NCBI GenBank assembly: GCA_965368335.1 | Contig: CBDUMN010000073.1 | Location: forward strand, 1 to 17,559 | Direction: 5' to 3' | Source of the DNA: CBDUMN01 sp965368335 | Lineage (GTDB): Bacteria; Pseudomonadota; Alphaproteobacteria; Rhodospirillales; JAPHRK01 | DNA length: 17,559 nt | Shown here: one piece after another, positions 6,582 through 13,885 of the stretch | Numbering within the stretch: the first letter of the stretch is position 1 | Layout of the letters: every line of letters begins with the position of its first letter | Position numbers and translations under genes: made by a program | The notes under the pieces: generated by a model | Told to the model about the DNA's origin: nothing | The model's database searches: none | Seen by the model: the letters and a program-made list of their open reading frames with translations, nothing else

Positions 6582-7685
6582 CTATTTTTTTACTTTGAGT
6601 TTCGAGTTGGCTGCCAGTTCTGCCTTTTTAGGCTGGGCATCCTGAAGCACTTTTTTAGCGGCCATGTTGAGAGATTTTGCAATTTCTTTGCCCATGGGGC
6701 CGCCGTCACCTTCCAGTTTCTGACGGATGACGAGGTCGATGGAATCGAGATGGGTTTTAATCAGGTCGAAGCGGACCTTGTTGAAGCTGACGACCGAATG
6801 GGTAATAGAGCAAAGGGATTTTGAGAAGTCGGACACCAGTGGGTAGCCAAAGGTTGCCCCCTGACTTCTAAGGTCGTTGGCCAGTTCGTTGATCCGCATA
6901 AATATTCTGCGAACGTCCGCATTTTCTTCGAGGCAGGCTTTGTATTGTTCCTGAAGGGCTTTCACTTGGTCTTTCGCCCAATCGGCGTAGTTTTCGCCAA
7001 ACTCCTGAAAATCTGCTTCCGCCGTTGCGAGTGCTGTTAGCTCGTTGATAATGCTGCTCGGTGTGTTAGCCGTAAGCTTCTCTTTCAGTAGATTGGGGAG
7101 TTTGTAAAAACGGATCTCCGGATTTTCCGCGCTCCAGGCTTCCTGCCCGCCTTTGCCTCCGCTTTCTACGATTTCTCGTTTTTCCATGCCGCCGAAATCG
7201 ACCCTTTTGCGCCGTCTGTCGGGGCCAAAGAACTGTGGGGTGCGGACAAACAGGCGGTGGCGCTCGACCAGGGCAAGCATGGCCTTTCGGATGGTGTCGG
7301 CGGTAAACGGTTTGGCGAGAAGCTCATGGGTGCCCTGGTTGATCGCCTGCGCAATCTTGGCCCGGTCGAGGTCGGCTTCAATCATAAGAAAAGGTACGAA
7401 GCGGTTGGGTGAATCCGCATGGCGGCGGACCCAGCGTAAAAGCATTAAGCCATCGACAGGCTCCATCTCCCAATCGGAAATAATCACGTCTACCGGCGTA
7501 ACCCCAAAACTGCCCTTTTTGGTTTCAGCCAAATAGTCAATGGCTTCACCGCCATTGTGCTTTGTGATGACCGTTCCCACCCCCATGTTTTTGAGGGCTG
7601 AACTCAGCATTTGGCGCATATATTCGCCGTCTTCCACGACTAGTACGACGATATTTTTGAAATCGTATTCCGGCATAGTGCCCAT
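6582..7685 (-). CDS. REC-domain protein with FFGPDRRR motif and long helical C-terminus
   Basis: This 367-residue cytosolic protein has an N-terminal receiver domain (about 10-145) with Asp71 as phospho-acceptor (IISDWEM), an acidic pocket at Glu18/Asp19 and Lys125 in AKPF. The conserved Thr/Ser after the fourth strand is replaced by Glu103 (FLMIEAD). FFGPDRRRK (152-160) follows, then about 200 mostly helical residues with no DNA-binding or enzymatic motif that I recognise. A shorter paralogue with the same arrangement lies at 15006-15566. The gene is divergent from the hybrid kinase across a 503-bp gap. The output is unknown; protein-protein signalling, perhaps in chemotaxis or motility, is an inference. 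The start ATG has no clear RBS; a second ATG lies three codons in. Confidence 0.86.
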   Translation of the reverse strand: MGTMPEYDFKNIVVLVVEDGEYMRQMLSSALKNMGVGTVITKHNGGEAIDYLAETKKGSFGVTPVDVIISDWEMEPVDGLMLLRWVRRHADSPNRFVPFLMIEADLDRAKIAQAINQGTHELLAKPFTADTIRKAMLALVERHRLFVRTPQFFGPDRRRKRVDFGGMEKREIVESGGKGGQEAWSAENPEIRFYKLPNLLKEKLTANTPSSIINELTALATAEADFQEFGENYADWAKDQVKALQEQYKACLEENADVRRIFMRINELANDLRSQGATFGYPLVSDFSKSLCSITHSVVSFNKVRFDLIKTHLDSIDLVIRQKLEGDGGPMGKEIAKSLNMAAKKVLQDAQPKKAELAANSKLKVKK

Positions 7686-7933
7686 TTTCAGTTTTTTCTT
7701 TAATTCACGATGATGAATCTACACTAAGAAATTGTTTGTACGGTAGAAAATTTTAGTAAAAGTCAATAGAATCAGCTATTTACAGGATAGTATGTTGTGG
7801 GCAATTCAACTTATTGGATTTTTGATTGTGGGGTCTAATGTTGCTCCAATCCCGAAATGCTGTTTCATAAAACCATAATTGAAATTCTGATGGGGATAAA
7901 ATTGTTTTTTATCAGTCTATTAGCTTGAATCAA

Positions 7934-8041
7934 TCTAGGGAAAACCCTTATTTAATTACTCTGCTCACCCAAATGGGTGAGGACAGTTGCTATCAGTTGA
8001 GCGATAGTTCTCCTCGTGGTTTGCCTTTCTAGGGAAACCCT
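7934..8041 (+). repeat. Two copies of a short hairpin element, TCTAGGGAAA(A)CCCT
   Basis: TCTAGGGAAAACCCT (7934-7948) and TCTAGGGAAACCCT (8028-8041) differ by one A, and each can form a 4-bp AGGG/CCCT hairpin. They are about 94 nt apart and flank the central hairpins of the candidate RNA. Their identity beyond the paired bases (shared TCT and A-rich loop) suggests a common role, but a chance match is not excluded. Confidence 0.45.
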
Positions 8042-8108
8042 GAGCAAGACGTAGTTTCTCGGCGGACTTGGGGGCGGTTGTCTTTTGACAAACCGTCCCT
8101 CTTTTTTT
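7961..8108 (+). ncRNA. Candidate structured RNA or attenuated leader
   Basis: Three hairpins precede a terminator. CTCACCC/GGGTGAG has an AAAT loop (7964-7981). GAGGA...TCCTC with inner CTATC/GATAG spans 7980-8015. TTTGC...GCAAG with inner AGGG/CCCT spans about 8020-8047. The terminator at 8071-8108 closes the set. No plus-strand gene precedes it, so something must be transcribed from within the gap. Either a free small RNA or a leader regulating the downstream kinase would fit. TTGAAT at 7925-7930 is a weak -35 candidate, with T-rich sequence about 17 nt later; the 5' end is unknown. It does not match 6S, tmRNA, SRP, RNase P or the riboswitch cores I know. Confidence 0.5.
8071..8108 (+). terminator. 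Strong Rho-independent terminator in front of the hybrid kinase gene
   Basis: GGGGCGGTTGTC (8071-8082) pairs with GACAAACCGTCCC (8087-8099) through 12 pairs with one bulged A and one G-U. The loop is TTTT and the tail is TCTTTTTTT on the plus strand. It lies 80 bp before the kinase start, with no plus-strand coding gene upstream. Confidence 0.8.
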
Positions 8109-8188
8109 GTGCCGGTTGTGGGGGTATGGTTTGCTCATCCGGGTCTATGCCAGGATTGCTGCTTGGCCTATGACAATACGGGGGAGCG

Positions 8189-9364
8189 ATGTCTCAATCT
8201 GGAAAATGCGTGACGGGAGGGCCTGCTGGAAGTAAAGGCTCGACAGAGGCGCGTCTGAAGTTTCTTGCAGCGGCAAATCATGATTTGCGGCAACCTCTCC
8301 ATGCTATGAGTCTATTCGTTTCAGCGCTGAAAGAGCGGGCTAACGTCAACCCAGATCAGCCAATCTCAGAGTTCTTGGGTCTCCTGGATAAAATTGCAAA
8401 GTCGCAGCGAACGGTTGAGGAGTTTCTGGAAAACTTACTCGACTTCTCCAAGCTCGATTCCGGAACTATGAGGGTCAACCGCCAGACGATGACGCCTGCA
8501 GCTGTTTTTGCAAGGGCAGGGGAATGTTTTGAGAGGGAGGCTCAGAAGAAGGGTGTTGAGCTTACAGTCGTACCTTGCTCCGCCTCAGTAGAGGGCGACC
8601 CCCAGTTGCTTGGTAAACTTTTCGAATGTTTGCTGTCCAATGCCGTCAAGTATTCGAAAAAAGGTAAGGTTTTGGTCGGTGCGCGTCGGTGTGACGGTGC
8701 CTTGCGTTTGGAAGTATGGAACCGTGGTGCGGGGGTGCCGGAAGAAAGTTTGGAAAAAATTTTTGAGCCGTTCGTTCGCTTGGAGGGGATCGATGAGCCG
8801 CAAGGTGGATATCCTGGGCTGGGACTAGGGCTGGCGATTGCCGCGGCTATCGCAAAAGAGTTGGACATCGATCTGACCGTGCGATCCTGGCCGGGGTGGG
8901 GTGTGTGTTTTTCCGTTCGTTTGGCGTTGAGTGGAAAGACCTTTCAGAAAAAGACGACTCGTTCCAGTGAGAGCGTCCAGCAAGAAAATCTGGTTGTCCT
9001 GATGGTTGATGATGATCCGGCCGTTCTCGATGCCATGGAAAGTCTGCTTGAAGAATGGGGCTGTAAATTGCTGATGGCTTCTTCGCTTGAAGAGGCGCGT
9101 AGCCGCTTGAGAGATATAAATGGAACGCTCGGCCTAATGATTGTCGATTATCGATTGGGCCGTGATACGACTGGAATTGACGTGGCGATGGCATTGCGTG
9201 CTGAACTCGGGCAAGGTGTGCCTACCGCTCTGGTGACGGGTGAGGAGGGAAGAGACATTGCCAATAAAGCGAAAGAACAAGGCATGGTTTTGTTGCAAAA
9301 GCCGATTAAGCCTCCGCAGTTGCGGCAGTTAATTCGCAATGCGGCAGCCGGCGTTCTTGCGTAA
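8189..9364 (+). CDS. Soluble hybrid histidine kinase (HisKA-HATPase-REC)
   Basis: This 391-residue cytosolic kinase has a HisKA domain (about 22-90) with His31 in AAANHDLRQPLHAM and a HATPase domain (about 130-248) with N-box LLSNAVKYS (148-156) and G2 loop GLGLGLA. A C-terminal receiver (about 268-388) has acidic residues Asp274-276, phospho-acceptor Asp320, Thr350 and Lys371. There is no transmembrane, PAS or other sensor domain, so its signal must come through a partner or the very short N-terminus. The G1 box reads WNRGAGV, with Asn178 where the adenine-contacting Asp is usual. GGGGGAG supports the start. A REC-LuxR-type regulator lies downstream on the same strand and is the likely partner, but the gap of 265 bp argues for separate promoters. 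Confidence 0.93.
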   Translation: MSQSGKCVTGGPAGSKGSTEARLKFLAAANHDLRQPLHAMSLFVSALKERANVNPDQPISEFLGLLDKIAKSQRTVEEFLENLLDFSKLDSGTMRVNRQTMTPAAVFARAGECFEREAQKKGVELTVVPCSASVEGDPQLLGKLFECLLSNAVKYSKKGKVLVGARRCDGALRLEVWNRGAGVPEESLEKIFEPFVRLEGIDEPQGGYPGLGLGLAIAAAIAKELDIDLTVRSWPGWGVCFSVRLALSGKTFQKKTTRSSESVQQENLVVLMVDDDPAVLDAMESLLEEWGCKLLMASSLEEARSRLRDINGTLGLMIVDYRLGRDTTGIDVAMALRAELGQGVPTALVTGEEGRDIANKAKEQGMVLLQKPIKPPQLRQLIRNAAAGVLA

Positions 9365-9410
9365 TTTTTTACAATCTATTGAAAAATCTCGTGGAAAAGC
9401 GATTTCTCTT

Positions 9411-9419
9411 TGCTATGAT
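9411..9419 (+). promoter_or_regulatory. Candidate extended -10 promoter upstream of the REC-LuxR gene
   Basis: TGC followed by TATGAT matches the extended -10 consensus (TGnTATAAT with one change). No good -35 box is seen, which extended -10 promoters tolerate. It would give a leader of about 200 nt before the regulator gene. Confidence 0.3.
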
Positions 9420-9458
9420 TTGCCCAATGCGAGGTGGTCAATGCCTCCTGGAAAAGAA

Positions 9459-9518
9459 GGGCCCCATAATGATCTATGCTACCTGATATGACGGTTACGC
9501 GGAGAGGGGCCATAATGA
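9459..9518 (+). repeat. Imperfect direct repeat GGG(C/G)CC..ATAATGA
   Basis: GGGCCCCATAATGA (9459-9472) and GGGGCCATAATGA (9506-9518) lie 47 bp apart, about four to five helical turns, upstream of the regulator gene. They may be binding sites, though nothing identifies the protein. Confidence 0.3.
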
Positions 9519-9544
9519 GATTGGACGGATTTACCTTGTTGCTC

Positions 9545-9560
9545 CAGTGAATTTTCACTG
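9545..9560. repeat. Inverted repeat CAGTGAA-TT-TTCACTG (possible operator)
   Basis: A perfect 7-bp inverted repeat with a 2-bp spacer lies 70 bp before the start of the LuxR-type regulator. Its size and symmetry fit a dimeric regulator site, possibly autoregulatory. It lacks a T tail and is not a terminator. Confidence 0.35.
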
Positions 9561-9629
9561 AAGAGTTGTTGTCTGTTCTAGGCCGGTTAACAGGATTGCT
9601 AAGGGGACTTTTCAGTGGGGGCAAGCTCC

Positions 9630-10655
9630 ATGAAAATAGTCGTCGCCGACGACCATCCTTTGGTTTTGGATGGGGTGCGCACCGTTTTGGAACGTCTCGA
9701 CCCTACCGCCGAGATTCTGGAAGCCCACGATTATCCCGAGTTATTGGATTTATTGGCGAATAACGGCGAGCTAAGTCTTGTCGTTATGGATTTGTCGATG
9801 CCGGGCCGTAACGGAACCGATGGACTCAAAGAGGTTCAGAGGGCGGCGCCGACAACGCCGATTGCCGTATTGTCCGGTACCGAAGAGAGACTGACTATCC
9901 GCAATACGGTTGAAAGTGGTATTGCGGGCTACATTTTTAAATCTTCAGGCAGCTCCGAGTTGCTGATGGCGCTTAATAAAATTTTGGAAGGTGAAACCTA
10001 TCTGCCGGACGGGTTGACGATGGCGGACTTGGCGACGGTGGTCGGCACGGACCTGCAGGGACTCGGTGATGCTGTCGGATTTGCTGCGCTTAACCATCTG
10101 CCGGTTGGTGTGTTGGTGGTCGATGGAGACGCCAAGGTGGTGTTTAAAAACCGATGTGCCGATGAGATCGTTTCTCTGTCCGATGGCATTGAAGTTGGAC
10201 AGAACGGTATTTGTCGTACGGCTGTGGTTGAGGAAACAAAAGAGCTTCATGCCCTTATCGATGATGTGATTGCTGCCGGTGATGGCGGCGCCTTGTCTTT
10301 GTCCCGGCCCTCGATGCAACGCTCTCTTTCGGTGGTTGTCGCGCCGCTTGGCGCTACGGGGAAAGCTGAAAATGGCGGCTTGGCCGCTGTTTTCGTCAGC
10401 GACCCCGAACGCCAACCCGCCCCGCAAAAGGCCACTCTCATGCGGCTTTATGAATTGACCGAAGCGGAAGCGCGAGTCGTTCAGGCGCTGGTTTCCGGTA
10501 AACGCCTGGAAGCGGTGGCCCAAGACTTTAACGTCAGCATGAATACGGTGCGCAGCCACTTGAAGCAGGCTTTCCGCAAGACGGAAACCAACCGACAGTC
10601 CGAGCTTGTAAAGCTGGTTCTGACCGGCTCGGCTGCTTTGGCCGTCAGCTTATAG
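9630..10655 (+). CDS. REC-PAS-LuxR-type response regulator
   Basis: This 341-residue DNA-binding regulator has three parts. An N-terminal receiver (about 1-118) has MKIVVADDHP, phospho-acceptor Asp54 (VVMDLSMPG), Ser82 and Lys104. A PAS-like middle region (about 148-258) contains LPVGVLVVDGDAKVVFKN. A C-terminal LuxR-type helix-turn-helix (about 274-333) reads LTEAEARVVQALVSGK through VSMNTVRSHLKQAFRKT. The classic NarL/FixJ arrangement lacks the middle domain, so this regulator may integrate a second cytosolic signal. Start: the ATG at 9630 gives the usual receiver N-terminus and has GGGGG upstream. A GTG at 9615 with AAGGGGA at 7 nt is a real alternative. It is probably the partner of the hybrid kinase upstream. 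Confidence 0.92.
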   Translation: MKIVVADDHPLVLDGVRTVLERLDPTAEILEAHDYPELLDLLANNGELSLVVMDLSMPGRNGTDGLKEVQRAAPTTPIAVLSGTEERLTIRNTVESGIAGYIFKSSGSSELLMALNKILEGETYLPDGLTMADLATVVGTDLQGLGDAVGFAALNHLPVGVLVVDGDAKVVFKNRCADEIVSLSDGIEVGQNGICRTAVVEETKELHALIDDVIAAGDGGALSLSRPSMQRSLSVVVAPLGATGKAENGGLAAVFVSDPERQPAPQKATLMRLYELTEAEARVVQALVSGKRLEAVAQDFNVSMNTVRSHLKQAFRKTETNRQSELVKLVLTGSAALAVSL

Positions 10656-10688
10656 ACGTCACCCTCAGCAAAATAGTCTCTAAACTGC

Positions 10689-11120
10689 TTAAGGCAGGTT
10701 GGCCGTTAATTTTTCATAGGCCTCGAGTTTAGCGCGCAGGTTGTCGTTCATCGGCTTGGGGCGGCCGTCATCCAGATCAATGGCGACCAGGACCGATCTT
10801 GCCCTCAGGCGCTCCTCCCCTTTTACCGTTCCGACGAATTCCACCGAAATTGAAGTATTGCCCAGTTTTCTGAGCAATACGGTGAGTTCAAGAATTTCGC
10901 CCAAACGACAGGGTTTTTTGAAGGTGCATTCCGTATTCGCCGTGGGAAAGCCTATATTATCCTCGATCACCAGTCGGGCGTAGTTGACGCCCAGTCCGTG
11001 GGTGAACCAGTCCTCAACGGCGGCTTGGAATTTTTCAAAAAAACGGGGGAAGAATACGAAACCTGCGGGATCCGTATGGGTAAACCGTACGGGGCTTTGA
11101 AAAACAAAAGGTTTGGTCAC
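10689..11120 (-). CDS. 4HBT-fold acyl-CoA thioesterase
   Basis: This 143-residue hotdog-fold protein is of the 4-hydroxybenzoyl-CoA thioesterase/YbgC group and probably hydrolyses an acyl- or aroyl-CoA. The diagnostic block is RFTHTDPAGFVFFPRFFE (12-29), with the catalytic Asp17. ANTECTFKKPCRLGEILEL and the strand SISVEFVGTV fit the hotdog core. Its exact substrate cannot be told. Translation appears to begin at a GTG (GTG ACC AAA CCT) with only a weak RBS. It is a single minus-strand gene between two plus-strand signalling genes, and its start is divergent from the chemoreceptor. It has no obvious link to their function. Confidence 0.88.
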   Translation of the reverse strand: MTKPFVFQSPVRFTHTDPAGFVFFPRFFEKFQAAVEDWFTHGLGVNYARLVIEDNIGFPTANTECTFKKPCRLGEILELTVLLRKLGNTSISVEFVGTVKGEERLRARSVLVAIDLDDGRPKPMNDNLRAKLEAYEKLTANLP

Positions 11121-11272
11121 GGCCTATCTCTTTTTGACAATTGAGGGGCAATCTATGGTTTTGAAGATTTTACACCTTGAAAAACCATGAGTCTTTCATT
11201 GATAATCAAAGAAAAAAAGACGCTACACATAAGATAAGTTTAACAGGGTATTATCTCAGTAGTGGGCAAAAA

Positions 11273-13486
11273 ATGAACACCATCCGCTGGAAGCTCGTCC
11301 TTCCCGTTATTGGCGTTGCGGTCGTTGCAGGGGTGCTGCAAGGACTAACCATGTCGTGGGGAGCGGCAGCCATAACGGTGCTAGGGGCTATTATCGCTGC
11401 AGCGACCGTCTATATCCTCTCAGGGGGATTGGAGGTCGCGGCCAATGACATCACGACATATATCGCGAAACTCGCCAAGGGAGAACCATCCGCGCAACTC
11501 CCAGCACTCCATTCGGTCGATCCTTCGGGAGGGTTAACGGCTTCGTTGAAAGAGATTGCCTCTCTTTCAGGTGAAAGCGCGTGGCTGAAAACGGCGTTGG
11601 ATAATGCCAGCGCCAAGATCATGCTGGTCGATAACAACCATTCAATCGCCTACGTAAATGGTGCTTTGAAGGGAGTTTTCGAGCGTCGGCTCGATGAATT
11701 CGCCCAAGCCGTCTCCGGGTTTCGCATCGACGCCATTGTCGGCATGAATTTCGATCATTTCCATAGTGAATCGGCGCTTAGCGCCGGTGCGCTGGGTGCT
11801 TTGTCTAAACCGACCAAGCAGCGCGTCACTATTGGTGAAGACCGATTTTACGATCTTGCCGTTACGCCGGTATTCAATGCCGGAGGGGATAGAATGGGCA
11901 CGGCGGTCGAATGGGAAGCCATGACCGCTCAATTGGCTGTCGAAAGCGAAATCGATGAATTGGTCGATGCTGCCGTAAGAGGAGATTTCTCTCAACGTAT
12001 CGCCGAAGACAACAAGCACGGTTTTATGCGGCGGTTAGCGGAAGGGATCAACCAACTCATGGGCTCTATGACGGTCGGGCTTGATGAAGCCACTGCCGTC
12101 ATAGCGGCCATGGCGGGGCGTGATTTGAGCGTCCGAGTGGTTAACGAATACCAGGGGGCTTTCGCACAGCTCAAGGACGATACAAATACCATGGCCGATA
12201 GTCTGGCCAGCACGGTGGGGGAAGTTTCCTCTGTCGCAGAAGCAGTGCGTACAGGGGTTCAGGAAATTTCCGAAGGGGCGAATGATTTAGCCGCCCGGAC
12301 GGAACATGAAGCTTCGAGCCTCGAGGAAACCGCCGCAGCCATGGACGAACTGGTGAAAACGGTCCGTCAAAACGCTGAGAATGCCAACGAAGCGAATAGT
12401 CTGGCGTCAACGGCCAATGCTTCGGCCAATGAAGGCGGCATGGTGATTAAAGACACCGTGGAAGCCATGAGCGCCATTGAAGGGGCTTCGACCGATATTT
12501 CCAATATTGTCGGGATGATCGAAGAGATCGCTTTCCAAACTAACCTGCTGGCCTTGAACGCTGCTGTTGAAGCGGCTCGCGCCGGCGAGGCGGGTAAGGG
12601 CTTCGCCGTCGTTGCCCAGGAAGTGAGATCGTTGGCCCAGCGCTCGAGCGATGCCTCCAAGGAGATCAAAACCTTGATTGAAAATTCAGGGTTGCAGGTT
12701 TCCCGTGGCGTCGGGCTGGTCAACAAAACCGGCGAGACGCTTGAGCAGATCATTCTGTCGGTCAATCAGGTTGCTCAAATCGTCGCAGAGATCGCCACCG
12801 CCAGTTCCGAGCAGGCCAACAGTCTCGATGAGGTCAACCAAGCCGTCGTTAAGCTTGATGAGATGACGCAGCAAAATGCGGCTTTGGTCGAGCAGACGTC
12901 GGCCGCAGTTATGTCGCTTGACCAGCAGGCTCAAGCCCTGACCAATATGGTCGGGACCTTCAACCTTAAGGACGACGCTTTCATCAATCTGGCCCAGGAA
13001 ACGGCCAAGAAGATGGCTGCGGCGTTTGAAGAGGCGCTGGCGCGCGGTGAAATTAATGAGCAGGAATTGTTCAGCGAAGACTACGAAGCCATTCCGGGCA
13101 CCAATCCGGTGCAGCATATGGCGCCGTTTACCAAGCTGACGGACAAGGTTCTTCCGCCGATTCAGGAGCCTATTCTGGAACTCGATGAAAAAATCGCTTT
13201 CTGTGCGGCGGTCGATAAGAACGGTTATCTGCCAACTCATATCCTGAAGGTTTCCAAGCCGCAGGGGCCTGATCCTGTATGGAATAACGCCAACTGCCGG
13301 AACCGTCGTATCTTTAACGACCGGACCGGTTTGGCGGCAGGACGCAATACGCAGGAATTTTTGCTGCAGGCCTATCCTCGCGATATGGGGGGCGGTGTCC
13401 GGGTTATGATGAAGGATCTTTCGGTTCCCATCTATGTCAGGGGCCGCCACTGGGGCGGCGTCCGGCTAGGATACAAGATTGCTTAA
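11273..13486 (+). CDS. Methyl-accepting chemotaxis protein with PAS and C-terminal sensor-like domain
   Basis: This 737-residue chemoreceptor has two close transmembrane helices (about 7-27 and 30-50) with almost no periplasmic loop, so sensing must be cytoplasmic. A PAS-like domain follows (about 102-218, ALDNASAKIMLVDNNHSIAYVN region), then two HAMP-like segments (about 222-270 and 273-318). The signalling hairpin tip is at 417-448 (EEIAFQTNLLALNAAVEAAR). An extra domain follows the coiled coil (about 600-737) with FCAAVDKNGYLPTH, ANCRNRRIFNDRTGLAAGR and PIYVRGRHWGGVRLGY. The frame is open to a TTG at 11177. I chose the ATG before NTIRWKL, which sits directly before the first helix, though its RBS is weak. 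A clear terminator follows the stop. Confidence 0.95.
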   Translation: MNTIRWKLVLPVIGVAVVAGVLQGLTMSWGAAAITVLGAIIAAATVYILSGGLEVAANDITTYIAKLAKGEPSAQLPALHSVDPSGGLTASLKEIASLSGESAWLKTALDNASAKIMLVDNNHSIAYVNGALKGVFERRLDEFAQAVSGFRIDAIVGMNFDHFHSESALSAGALGALSKPTKQRVTIGEDRFYDLAVTPVFNAGGDRMGTAVEWEAMTAQLAVESEIDELVDAAVRGDFSQRIAEDNKHGFMRRLAEGINQLMGSMTVGLDEATAVIAAMAGRDLSVRVVNEYQGAFAQLKDDTNTMADSLASTVGEVSSVAEAVRTGVQEISEGANDLAARTEHEASSLEETAAAMDELVKTVRQNAENANEANSLASTANASANEGGMVIKDTVEAMSAIEGASTDISNIVGMIEEIAFQTNLLALNAAVEAARAGEAGKGFAVVAQEVRSLAQRSSDASKEIKTLIENSGLQVSRGVGLVNKTGETLEQIILSVNQVAQIVAEIATASSEQANSLDEVNQAVVKLDEMTQQNAALVEQTSAAVMSLDQQAQALTNMVGTFNLKDDAFINLAQETAKKMAAAFEEALARGEINEQELFSEDYEAIPGTNPVQHMAPFTKLTDKVLPPIQEPILELDEKIAFCAAVDKNGYLPTHILKVSKPQGPDPVWNNANCRNRRIFNDRTGLAAGRNTQEFLLQAYPRDMGGGVRVMMKDLSVPIYVRGRHWGGVRLGYKIA

Positions 13487-13493
13487 AGCTTGA

Positions 13494-13526
13494 TCGGGGA
13501 GGCCGGAAGGTCTCCCCGAAGTTTTT
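13494..13526 (+). terminator. Rho-independent terminator of the chemoreceptor gene
   Basis: TCGGGGAGGCC (13494-13504) pairs with GGTCTCCCCGA (13509-13519) over 11 bp with one G-U pair around a GGAA tetraloop, followed by AGTTTTT. It begins 7 bp after the chemoreceptor stop. Confidence 0.85.
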
Positions 13527-13606
13527 AGGACGACCTCTCCGTTGACGGCGTCTTAAGGAGTTGTCGCTAAACTTCCTTCACTCGGGGAGCCTTTGGAGAT
13601 GATGCC

Positions 13607-13885
13607 ATGACGACTGAATTTAAGGCTTTGACGGCAAAAGCGCGGATACTGTCCCTGCAGGGGGAAAATATGCCAGCGAAAGAAGGGGCCGCGATGATCG
13701 CCCGTCTGGCTGACGCTGTAGAGGAGTTGGATGCGTTGCGCGACATGATGAAAGCCCGGGCCAACCAGGCTTTGACCATGTCGGAGTTTCTCGGAAGACT
13801 CGCTCCTCCCGACACCCACGAAGCGGAAGTGGATGCTGCTTGGGACAACTACTACGCCGTCGCCGGATCGAAACGTGGGGTCTAG
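13607..13885 (+). CDS. Small hypothetical protein, 92 aa
   Basis: The 92-residue protein starts MTTEFKALTAKARIL and is probably all-helical, with no signal peptide or membrane segment. GGAG lies 8 nt before the ATG. Helical heptad-like spacing in EGAAMIARLADAVEELDALRDMMKAR suggests a coiled-coil or helical-bundle fold, followed by an acidic tail (APPDTHEAEVDAAWDNYY). I do not recognise the family. It lies between the chemoreceptor, from which a strong terminator separates it, and the MscS gene. Two hairpin repeats follow the stop at once, the second with a T-rich tail, so it is likely a single-gene unit. Frames on the opposite strand here look like shadows. Confidence 0.6.
   Translation: MTTEFKALTAKARILSLQGENMPAKEGAAMIARLADAVEELDALRDMMKARANQALTMSEFLGRLAPPDTHEAEVDAAWDNYYAVAGSKRGV

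Larger units (their letters stand above)
7686..8188. other. 503-bp intergenic region between divergent signalling genes
   Basis: No convincing gene is present. The left part (7686-7930) is AT-rich and should hold the promoter of the minus-strand REC gene. The right part (about 7930-8110) is rich in hairpins and ends in a strong plus-strand terminator (separate entries). The last 80 bp lead to the kinase start and carry its RBS GGGGGAG. The longest small frames (28 and 19 codons) lack support. Confidence 0.6.

Noticed and set aside
7792..7878. 28-codon hydrophobic frame on the plus strand with a weak AGGA before its ATG
   Set aside because: It lies in AT-rich intergenic sequence where short frames are expected. 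There is no family match, and nothing beyond a weak RBS supports it.
7973..8032. 19-codon frame overlapping the hairpins, a possible leader peptide
   Set aside because: It has no RBS, and its start lies in the loop of a stable hairpin. It has no run of one amino acid typical of attenuator peptides.
7930..8110. Known RNA classes for the structured region (6S, tmRNA, SRP, RNase P, TPP or c-di-GMP riboswitch)
   Set aside because: None of the core motifs I know for these classes could be found, so it is left as an unassigned candidate.
9376..9624. 82-aa frame on the minus strand in the gap before the LuxR-type gene
   Set aside because: Low-complexity composition, no RBS, no recognisable domain, and it overlaps likely regulatory sequence of the plus-strand gene.
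12686..13450. 254-aa frame antisense to the chemoreceptor gene
   Set aside because: It lies wholly within a well-supported coding region, is basic and has no domain signature; it results from codon bias on the other strand.
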